The notes beneath the pieces were generated by a model, which had not been told where the DNA came from, made no database searches, and worked only from the letters and a program-made list of their open reading frames with translations. The position numbers were made by a program, and so were the translations under genes. Below, one piece after another: positions 1 to 5,077 of a stretch of 19,258 nucleotides of DNA; positions within the stretch are counted from its first letter, which is position 1, and each line of letters opens with the position of its first letter. Origin of the DNA: Christensenella sp. UBA5394 (lineage in GTDB: Bacteria; Bacillota; Clostridia; Christensenellales; CAG-138); assembly GCA_002409725.1 (NCBI GenBank), contig DHOI01000015.1:28155-47412 (forward strand). The letters are read 5' to 3'.

Positions 1-24
1 CCTAAGGACTTTTTTGACAGTCTG

Positions 25-46
25 GGGGGGCGGCTAGCCGCCCCCC
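25..46 (+). terminator. Intrinsic terminator-like hairpin of a gene beyond the left edge
   Basis: A perfect 22-base GC-rich palindrome (11-bp arms, GGGGGGCGGCT and its complement) is followed on the plus strand by TTTATTAAG, a short T-rich tail. It would end a plus-strand transcript entering from the left. It may also act for the minus-strand gene ending at 62, but on that strand the hairpin is not followed by a T tract. Confidence 0.6.
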
Positions 47-61
47 TTTATTAAGTCTATC

Positions 62-352
62 CTATTTATTATTATCACGCTGTTTGAGCCCATTGAGGGT
101 ATCGTAACCGCCATTGGCGGCCAGGGATACGATCACTGCGTTAAACAGGCATAGAACCCCATCCGCCAAGGACCAGCAACCGCCGAAATAGGCAGCGCCC
201 AGCAGCACAATCAAGGCCACAAAGTAACTGAAAACCCTTGTAGGGATGCGGGCGATGAAGCCCACCCCTTTAAAAAACTGGGTAATCAGGCTGGTGGCCA
301 GAACGGCGCCTGCATAGGTGCCCAGCATAGCCCACGTAAAAAAGCTTTCCAT
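62..352 (-). CDS. Small holin-like membrane protein
   Basis: This 96-residue protein has about three hydrophobic segments (roughly residues 8-27, 40-60 and 65-83) and a short charged tail (KQRDNNK). The size, the early GTYAGAVLAT segment and the C-terminal SLAANGGYD motif resemble small phage-holin-like proteins of Clostridia. That resemblance is from memory and not strong. The start is supported by GAGGAGG about 10 bases upstream. It is a single gene, with no lysis or phage gene beside it, so a host membrane role is equally possible. An AT-rich stretch around 440-460 could hold its promoter, but no convincing -35/-10 pair is visible. Confidence 0.55.
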   Translation of the reverse strand: MESFFTWAMLGTYAGAVLATSLITQFFKGVGFIARIPTRVFSYFVALIVLLGAAYFGGCWSLADGVLCLFNAVIVSLAANGGYDTLNGLKQRDNNK

Positions 353-504
353 GGCATGTTCGCCTCCTCTTCAAGTTATTGTCCATATCTATTCCCGCAG
401 GTTGAGGCCAATGCCTCGTTCCCGCCAGGTTTTTAGCTTTGGTATAGTATATAATATGGTGGTGTCTTGTCCGTGTGCAGAATTATAAGAGCCAAAACGG
501 AGCA

Positions 505-535
505 AACGCCCGAAACCGCAATGGTTTCGGGCGTT
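505..535 (-). terminator. Hairpin downstream of apbE
   Basis: Thirteen-base-pair perfect arms (AACGCCCGAAACC and its complement) flank a 5-base loop, about 45 bases after the apbE stop codon. The minus-strand RNA continues with a T-containing but interrupted tail (TGCTCCGTTTTGG). It is probably the transcription terminator of apbE. Confidence 0.65.
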
Positions 536-581
536 AAAGACATGATGCAATGGGCATCCCGGGCCTAGGCTCCTGGCCCGC

Positions 582-1640
582 CTAATCCTTCAGATATGCA
601 GAAAAGCCGCTTGTATATTCGATACCGCCATCCGGCAGCACCCAGGCGGCCTCCACGCCATCCATGCTTGCAAGGAGGCGCTTGCCTTCTGCGAGCGGGA
701 GGTTGAACACGGCGGTGGAGAGCGAATCGGCCGTGCCGGAATCGCCGCAGAGGATCGTAACCTGCAAGTAATTCGTGGAGGGCATGAGGGTATTGGGGTC
801 GATGATGTGGGAATACCGCACGCCGTCTACCACATAATAGCGCTCATAAATGCCGCTCGATACGATGGCGGCGTCGTTGACGAGCACATGCAAAATTTCC
901 GTTTGATCGCTGGCTTTATCGGGATTCTGAATGCCGATGTTCCAGCGCGTATCGCCCTTGGAATCGGCCCCCAGCTTGGCGCCGATGGTACGCACGTTGC
1001 CGCCCACGCTGATGATCAACGAAGTCGCGCCCAGGCCTTTGGCGTAAAGCGCCACCTGCTCCGTGGCATAGCCTTTGGCTGTGGAGCCTACGTCGAGCCG
1101 CATCAGTGGGTCTTTTAAATAGACGGTGGAGGCCGTCTCATCGATCACGATATCCGCGATATCCGTATGCCCGGCAGCCTCCCGCAAAAGCTCCATCGGC
1201 GGCAGCTGGGCGTTTTCCGGGTCATTAAGGCCGGCCTCGCGGTAGTCGTGCCAAATGCTGAGAACCGCGCCCATCGCCACGTTTACGGCTCCCCCCGTCT
1301 GCCTGTTGCGCTCGATCATGAGCTTGAGCAGCTCGATGATGCGCCTATCAACTTGCACCGGCACTACGCCGGCGTTATCGTTGATGGTTTTGATGTTGTC
1401 GACACCTTCGTAATCGTGATAGATATCATAAAGCTGGTGGTATTCCTCCAGCTTTGCGCGCAGCTTTTCGGCCAGCTCCGTGAATTGCGCCTCGCTCTCT
1501 GCATAGCCGGTGATGGTGGTTACGGTATCGAACAGGGTCAAAAACTGCGCCCGATAGCGCCGCTGCACCCTAGGCATACAGCCGCAGGTGAAGAGCAGCG
1601 CGAGGCATAGAAAAAGGGCGGTCAGTCTTTTCATATTCAT
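582..1640 (-). CDS. apbE: FMN:protein transferase ApbE, probable lipoprotein
   Basis: ApbE enzymes use FAD to attach FMN covalently to a Thr or Ser of a target protein outside the cytoplasmic membrane. The 352-residue length fits the family. Visible signatures are LDVGSTAKGYA (residues 182-192), SVGGN (211-215), YSHIIDP with His278 (276-282) and ADSLSTA (304-310, metal/FAD site). An N-terminal hydrophobic signal ends at LFTCGC (Cys19 or Cys21), so it is probably a lipoprotein. Met1 and Met3 are both possible starts. The ribosome site is weak (TAGG about 9 bases away), and a TATAAT sequence lies just before the ATG. A terminator separates it from the upstream FMN-binding lipoprotein gene, its likely substrate, so expression may come from readthrough or a weak promoter of its own. 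Confidence 0.93.
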   Translation of the reverse strand: MNMKRLTALFLCLALLFTCGCMPRVQRRYRAQFLTLFDTVTTITGYAESEAQFTELAEKLRAKLEEYHQLYDIYHDYEGVDNIKTINDNAGVVPVQVDRRIIELLKLMIERNRQTGGAVNVAMGAVLSIWHDYREAGLNDPENAQLPPMELLREAAGHTDIADIVIDETASTVYLKDPLMRLDVGSTAKGYATEQVALYAKGLGATSLIISVGGNVRTIGAKLGADSKGDTRWNIGIQNPDKASDQTEILHVLVNDAAIVSSGIYERYYVVDGVRYSHIIDPNTLMPSTNYLQVTILCGDSGTADSLSTAVFNLPLAEGKRLLASMDGVEAAWVLPDGGIEYTSGFSAYLKD

Positions 1641-1670
1641 ACATTATAACCTAGCATCTCATCTAAGAAA

Positions 1671-1703
1671 ATCGGAGAGGCACACGGGCGCTGCCTCTCC
1701 GAT
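1671..1703 (-). terminator. Terminator between the FMN-binding lipoprotein gene and apbE
   Basis: A perfect 12-bp stem (ATCGGAGAGGCA and its complement) with a 9-base loop is followed on the minus strand by TTTCTTAG. It lies 15 bases after the lipoprotein stop codon and 30 bases before apbE. Partial readthrough here would set a lower level of the enzyme than of its substrate. Confidence 0.8.
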
Positions 1704-1718
1704 GCGGATATGCGTCGC

Positions 1719-2723
1719 TTATTTGGCGGCCTTTGCAATGGCGGCCATGAAATCGCCCACGGAAACGGTGACGGAAGCAGTGAGGTCGGCGCCGGTCACA
1801 TGGCCCGTTTCGTCGACCGCGGTGCCCGCAACTTCGGCTGCGGTTTTACCGGTGGCATAGGCTGCGAAGGCGGCGGCCTGCTCATACCACTCCTTGCCGA
1901 TGCCGGAAGCGGCCTTCATGCCGTAGACGTCCTTGAGATCATCCTTGGTTTGGAAGGTGGTATCGAGCGGGGTGGTGATCTTGCCCGCAGTGTCGAAGTT
2001 GATGTTTGCCTGGCTGGCGTCAATCACACAGCTGGTGATAACGCCCGTTTCGTTGGTGGTGAGGGCGGCATAGGTGTTGTAGACCTGCGCCAACCCTTGT
2101 GCATCGGCGGTGGCATTGGTGGATTTGGCAATGCTCGTAACTGTGCCCACGCGCAGCTTATCGCCGCTGGATGCGCCGAGCTCGCTGGCATTGGCCACAG
2201 CCTTGCTGACGACCTCGATGAAGTCCGTCACGTGTATGGTAACGGAGGCCACGAGATCGGCGTCCATAGCCAGGCCCGCGTCAACGGCGATGCCATTCAC
2301 TTCCTCGGCGGTTTTGCCCACCACATAGGCGGCAAAGGCGGCGGCTTGTTCGTTCCATTCCTTGCCGATGCTGGAAGCGGTCTTCATGCCATAAGCCGCA
2401 CCCAGCTCGTTTTTGGTTTGGAATGTGCTATCGAGCGCGGTGGTGATTGCACCGTCTGCACCGAAGTTGACGTTGGTTTGCGCCGCGTCGATCACACAGG
2501 AGACGATCTTGCCCGAACCGTCTACCGTAACGGCGGCGATGGTGGAATAGCCCTGGGCCACACCCGCATCCGCAGCGGTGGCATCGGCCGAGTTGGCGAT
2601 TGAGGTCACGACGGCGAGGCCGGTTTTGACCGTGCCTTTAGCGGCCGGGGCGGATTTGCCGCAGCCCGCCGCTATGGCAGCTACGAGCGCAAAGGTCAGA
2701 GCGAGTGCAAAAAGCTTCTTCAT
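1719..2723 (-). CDS. Lipoprotein with two tandem FMN-binding-type domains (PplA-like)
   Basis: This 334-residue exported protein has a signal peptide and lipobox IAAGC (Cys21). The rest is two copies of one domain (about residues 31-178 and 189-332). They share TSIA, SCVIDA, TFQTK, YGMK, GKEW and EQAAAFAAY, and the duplication is still visible in the DNA. Each copy ends in D-L-x-A-S-V-T (D156-T162; D313-T319), where FMN-binding domains normally carry D-x-x-[TS]-G-A-[TS], the ApbE target. The Thr is kept but the Gly-Ala is not, so covalent FMN is likely but unproven. The organisation recalls the two-domain flavolipoprotein PplA of Listeria. GGAGG lies 10 bases before the start. The gene follows the Gx gene by 33 bases, in the same operon. 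Confidence 0.85.
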   Translation of the reverse strand: MKKLFALALTFALVAAIAAGCGKSAPAAKGTVKTGLAVVTSIANSADATAADAGVAQGYSTIAAVTVDGSGKIVSCVIDAAQTNVNFGADGAITTALDSTFQTKNELGAAYGMKTASSIGKEWNEQAAAFAAYVVGKTAEEVNGIAVDAGLAMDADLVASVTIHVTDFIEVVSKAVANASELGASSGDKLRVGTVTSIAKSTNATADAQGLAQVYNTYAALTTNETGVITSCVIDASQANINFDTAGKITTPLDTTFQTKDDLKDVYGMKAASGIGKEWYEQAAAFAAYATGKTAAEVAGTAVDETGHVTGADLTASVTVSVGDFMAAIAKAAK

Positions 2724-2756
2724 GCGTTTAGTTCCTCCATGAACTTGGATGATTTT

Positions 2757-3290
2757 TTATTTTAGATGCAGCCTCTGAAGTGCCGGAGCGGTGAGCTTGA
2801 GCAAAACGGAGGTGGCAAATCCGGTGGCGATGCCCGAAAGGAGCAGGACCGGAAAATAGGGCCACAAAAAAGTGCGGAGGATCAGCGAGGCCATCAATAT
2901 CTGCCCGATGTTGTGAAAAACCGCACCGGAGACGCTCAACAGGAGGTAGCTCGTTTTATCCTTAGCCAGCGCCAGCACGAGCGCCATGACGCAAAAGGCG
3001 AGCGACCCGCCCGCCAGGCTCAACGCCCCGGCCATAGCCCCGCGCGTGACTGCCACGAAGCCCGCCTTCAGGAGGGTCAGCCCCAGCGCGTCCCGCCGGC
3101 CCAGCTGGAGCAGCGCGAACATCACCACGATGTTCGCCAGCCCCAGGCGCACGCCCGGCACGGGCACAGGCACCGGGATGAATCCTTCGACAATCGAAAG
3201 CACCATGGCCAGCGCAAACAGTATGCCCAGAAGCGCAATGCGCTTGGCGCCCGCTGCTTTCGGTTTTTTTCCCAAAGGCTTTTCGTCCAT
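2757..3290 (-). CDS. Gx transporter family membrane protein (EetB-like)
   Basis: This 177-residue polytopic protein has about five hydrophobic segments after a basic N terminus (KPLGKKPKAAGAKR). The motif VPGVRLGLANIVV (near residues 44-56) is typical of the family annotated as Gx transporter or heptaprenyl diphosphate synthase component I. In flavin-based extracellular electron-transfer loci, members of this family sit with a NusG-II protein and are thought to pass electrons from quinol to a flavinylated lipoprotein. The order here (NusG-II, Gx, FMN lipoprotein) matches that picture. No isoprenyl synthase subunit is adjacent, which argues against a role in heptaprenyl synthesis. GGGAG lies about 11 bases before the ATG. 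The spacing to the preceding gene is 40 bases. Confidence 0.82.
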   Translation of the reverse strand: MDEKPLGKKPKAAGAKRIALLGILFALAMVLSIVEGFIPVPVPVPGVRLGLANIVVMFALLQLGRRDALGLTLLKAGFVAVTRGAMAGALSLAGGSLAFCVMALVLALAKDKTSYLLLSVSGAVFHNIGQILMASLILRTFLWPYFPVLLLSGIATGFATSVLLKLTAPALQRLHLK

Positions 3291-3330
3291 TTCCTATCTT
3301 TCTCCCAAACGCTGCGCGCGATACCCCATA

Positions 3331-3717
3331 TCAACCGATTACGAGATCGGGAGCGTCGGGGTCGGCTATCGCACCCACGATCTTCATATAGACCTCGTTG
3401 GGCAGGCAGGCCGCCATCTGCCCAACCTGGCGCAACCTGCCCGCGTGGATGCAGACCTTATCCGGGCAATCGGATTCGAGGAAGGCGATGCTACCATCCG
3501 CATAGCGGTGAAAGACGACCTTAGGCAGCTCCTCGATGGAAAAGCTCTCCTCCGCCCCCGTTTCCAGCGCCACGGTCTCTACCAGCTTGGACTGATAGTA
3601 GATCTCAGCATAGACACCCGGCTGGGCAAAAGCACCGCGCAAAACGGCCCATAGCAAAAGCCCTGCCACGGCAACAGCCGCGATGATCAGAATATCCCTC
3701 TTTCTCGCGAATTTCAT
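3331..3717 (-). CDS. NusG domain II protein, membrane-anchored (EetA-like)
   Basis: This 128-residue protein has one N-terminal membrane segment (about 8-27, after KFARKR) and an exported NusG domain II. The domain shows the usual SDCPDKVC...C pattern (Cys84, Cys89, Cys104) followed by LPNEVYMKI. The cysteines suggest redox or metal chemistry. Such proteins recur beside Gx and FMN-binding proteins in flavin electron-transfer loci. The start at 3717 is chosen because GGAGG lies 5 bases upstream; a longer reading from 3762 would place that ribosome site inside the gene. It is the first gene of the operon, about 80 bases downstream of the predicted transcription start. Confidence 0.82.
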   Translation of the reverse strand: MKFARKRDILIIAAVAVAGLLLWAVLRGAFAQPGVYAEIYYQSKLVETVALETGAEESFSIEELPKVVFHRYADGSIAFLESDCPDKVCIHAGRLRQVGQMAACLPNEVYMKIVGAIADPDAPDLVIG

Positions 3718-3780
3718 CACAGCCTCCATCCCGGCGGCAATGCGGCCTTGCCCCTCCGGCATCCTCTTTTCGTATGGCCC

Positions 3781-3800
3781 GCCGCCCGTATACGGGCGGC
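3781..3800 (-). promoter_or_regulatory. Perfect 20-bp palindrome at the operon transcription start
   Basis: The palindrome consists of GCCGCCCGTA followed by its exact complement. It lies immediately downstream of the -10 box at 3807-3812, so it would occupy about +1 to +20 of the minus-strand transcript. It could be a repressor operator or a 5'-end stem-loop that stabilises the mRNA. Confidence 0.55.
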
Positions 3801-3806
3801 TGATAC

Positions 3807-3835
3807 ATCATACTACAAGTTGAAATCACGGTCAA
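3807..3835 (-). promoter_or_regulatory. Sigma-A promoter of the flavin-protein operon
   Basis: On the minus strand, TTGACC (3830-3835), a 17-base spacer and TATGAT (3807-3812) form a near-consensus promoter about 90 bases before the NusG-II start codon. The 388 bases from 3718 to 4105 hold this promoter, the palindrome and two terminators, and no supportable gene. Confidence 0.85.
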
Positions 3836-3890
3836 TTCTTTAACAATCATCATGGCCGACATTTTTCGCTCCTTTATAGTATCTCTTATG

Positions 3891-3935
3891 GCGAAAAAAG
3901 TCCGTTGTATTTACAACGGCTTAGTATTTTTTCGC
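3891..3935. terminator. Long inverted repeat, probable bidirectional terminator
   Basis: The outer arms GCGAAAAAA (3891-3899) and TTTTTTCGC (3927-3935) enclose an inner hairpin, CCGTTGTA-TT-TACAACGG (3902-3919). Read on either strand, the inner hairpin is followed by a run of six T (ACTTTTTTCG on minus, CTTAGTATTTTTTCG on plus). It lies between the L25 gene and the flavin operon promoter and would insulate them. Confidence 0.6.
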
Positions 3936-3989
3936 ACTATGCGGAGCCCAGGCCAAAAAGCTGCCCACTGTTTGCGTTTTGCTGATGCC

Positions 3990-4027
3990 AAGAAAAGCAA
4001 AAGCCCCAAGCCTTACTGGTTTAGGGC
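3990..4027 (-). terminator. Terminator of the L25 gene
   Basis: On the minus strand, GCCCTAAACC, a 5-base loop and GGCTTGGGGC pair with one mismatch and one wobble (4003-4027), followed by TTTTGCTTTTCTT. It sits about 80 bases after the L25 stop codon. Confidence 0.6.
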
Positions 4028-4105
4028 ATTTCTTGTGCTATTGGGTCAAAATAAATGCGGTGTAAATTGTAGTTGCAAATAATAAATCTATTATGCTATA
4101 GCCTT

Positions 4106-4687
4106 TTAGGAGTCTTGCTCCTCATCTGTCTCTTCCTCTATAAGCATTCTTTTTCTCTCAGCAACAGTTACAATTACGGTATCTTCTGGAATTGTAAGCC
4201 TGATGTTTTGGTTTTTAGCAATATCTAAATCCTCTATTTTAACAATACTTCCGGCTTTTAATCCTTCTACGTCTAAAACTATTTCTTGAACAAAGTTCCT
4301 TGGAAGTGCATTATAGGGAATTTCTTCAATATGTTGTTGTATTATATTTTCGTTCTTTTCCTTATTTGTTAAAACTACCTTTACCACGCTGTTAACCGCT
4401 TCGTCGGCAACAATATGCTGGAATTCTATGTGCTCAACTTGTTGTCTAACGGGTTCTCGCGTAATGTTTTTAAATATGACATTATATTTTTGGCCGTCAA
4501 CTTCAATCGTAAGCCTATTTCCTTTTGATACCTTGGCAAGAAGGCCGTTGACATCGGGCAGAGGAATCTGAATCAAAATAGACTCTTTTAAATTACGCCC
4601 ATAAATCGATGCTGGAATAATACCATTACGTCTTAATTTTCTTGCCTTAATATTATTGTCTCTGCGTTCAACTTTTAAGCTATAAAT
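4106..4687 (-). CDS. rplY: Ribosomal protein bL25 (Ctc form), apparent ATT start
   Basis: L25 binds 5S rRNA in the large ribosomal subunit; the longer Ctc/TL5 form has an added C-terminal beta domain. From 4687 the frame gives 193 residues, starting YSLKVERRD and continuing RRNGIIPASIYGRN, the classic L25 N terminus. The C-terminal domain ends in an acidic tail (EEETDEEQDS). No ATG, GTG or TTG occurs in frame between the upstream stop and a TTG at 4576, which would delete the first 37 conserved residues. GGAGGG (4694-4699) lies exactly 6 bases before an ATT codon (4685-4687), so AUU initiation is inferred; a base-call error cannot be excluded. The gene is strikingly AT-rich compared with its neighbours. 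It has its own promoter, a leader hairpin and a terminator. Confidence 0.88.
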   Translation of the reverse strand: MYSLKVERRDNNIKARKLRRNGIIPASIYGRNLKESILIQIPLPDVNGLLAKVSKGNRLTIEVDGQKYNVIFKNITREPVRQQVEHIEFQHIVADEAVNSVVKVVLTNKEKNENIIQQHIEEIPYNALPRNFVQEIVLDVEGLKAGSIVKIEDLDIAKNQNIRLTIPEDTVIVTVAERKRMLIEEETDEEQDS

Positions 4688-4709
4688 GTTAATCCCTCCA
4701 TAATCAATA

Positions 4710-4736
4710 ACTTTTCAAACTGAAAGTTTGAAAAGT
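4710..4736 (-). promoter_or_regulatory. 5'-leader hairpin of the L25 mRNA
   Basis: A perfect 12-bp stem (ACTTTTCAAACT and its complement) with a 3-base loop lies in the L25 leader, ending 10 bases before the GGAGGG ribosome site. It is followed by T only on the plus strand, where no gene feeds it, so a terminator for plus-strand genes is unlikely. A role in translation control or mRNA stability is inferred. Confidence 0.45.
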
Positions 4737-4756
4737 GTTTTTTACTGTATATAACA

Positions 4757-4785
4757 AGTATAGCATAAATACAAGATTAAAGCAA
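4757..4785 (-). promoter_or_regulatory. Promoter of the L25 gene
   Basis: On the minus strand, TTGCTT (4780-4785), a 17-base spacer and TATACT (4757-4762). The predicted start near 4750 gives a leader of about 63 bases containing the hairpin at 4710-4736. Confidence 0.7.
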
Positions 4786-4830
4786 ATATGGGACTTATTA
4801 TGTACTTTGTTTATAGAACTACACAAAACA

Positions 4831-4861
4831 AAAAACTGTAACCTTAATGGGTTACAGTTTT
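4831..4861 (-). terminator. Terminator of tRNA-Pro(GGG)
   Basis: A 13-bp stem (AAAAACTGTAACC and its complement) with a 5-base loop; the minus-strand RNA ends in a T-rich run. It begins 7 bases after the tRNA CCA end. Confidence 0.85.
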
Positions 4862-4867
4862 TTTGTT

Positions 4868-4944
4868 TGGTCTGGGTGAGAGGATTTGAACCTCCGGCCT
4901 CTTGAACCCCATTCAAGCACGCTACCAAACTGCGCCACACCCAG
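4868..4944 (-). tRNA. tRNA-Pro, anticodon GGG
   Basis: This 77-base cloverleaf has acceptor CTGGGTG pairing with CACCCAG, a C1-G72 pair as expected for bacterial tRNA-Pro, and an encoded CCA. The anticodon stem CTTGA/TCAAG holds the loop ATGGGGT, giving anticodon GGG, which reads CCC (and CCU). The T arm has TTCGAAT. It has a dedicated promoter and terminator. Confidence 0.96.
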
Positions 4945-4966
4945 ATTCTTGTCTCGAACGAAATTT

Positions 4967-4995
4967 ATCATATCATTTTGCACGTATGTTGTCAA
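4967..4995 (-). promoter_or_regulatory. Promoter of tRNA-Pro(GGG)
   Basis: On the minus strand, a perfect TTGACA (4990-4995), a 17-base spacer and TATGAT (4967-4972). The -10 box ends 22 bases before the tRNA 5' end, as expected for a stable RNA. Confidence 0.9.
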
Positions 4996-5031
4996 GCATA
5001 AAAGCGGGCGCTATGCATAATTTACCTGATT

Positions 5032-5040
5032 TGATATAAT
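5032..5040 (+). promoter_or_regulatory. Extended -10 promoter of cardiolipin synthase
   Basis: TGATATAAT matches the extended -10 consensus (TGnTATAAT), with no good -35 box. It overlaps an in-frame ATG at 5039, which therefore cannot be the start codon of the transcript made here. Confidence 0.65.
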
Positions 5041-5077
5041 GATAATATCCTTGGGTAATGGGGGAAGCTGCGACGAT

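Noticed and set aside
1710..2603. Long plus-strand frame of 297 codons opposite the FMN-binding gene
   Set aside because: It is an antisense shadow: Gly/His-rich composition, no ribosome site, and the opposite strand encodes a repeated domain with a signal peptide.
3852..4082. Plus-strand open frame of 76 codons
   Set aside because: It has no ribosome site and crosses two terminator hairpins and the upstream edge of the flavin operon promoter.
3718..4105. FMN riboswitch before the flavin operon
   Set aside because: None of the conserved FMN-aptamer blocks are seen; only a promoter, a palindrome and terminators are present.
4106..4576. TTG at 4576 as the start of L25
   Set aside because: It removes the conserved N-terminal 5S rRNA-binding part, which is plainly encoded upstream in the same frame.
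4704..4940. Open frame of 78 codons on the minus strand
   Set aside because: It is a reading of the tRNA-Pro(GGG) gene and its terminator; the GSNPLTQ-type residues are the translated T arm.
5039..5077. ATG at 5039 as the start of cardiolipin synthase
   Set aside because: It overlaps the TATAAT box; the ATG at 5078 has a ribosome site and the usual family length.
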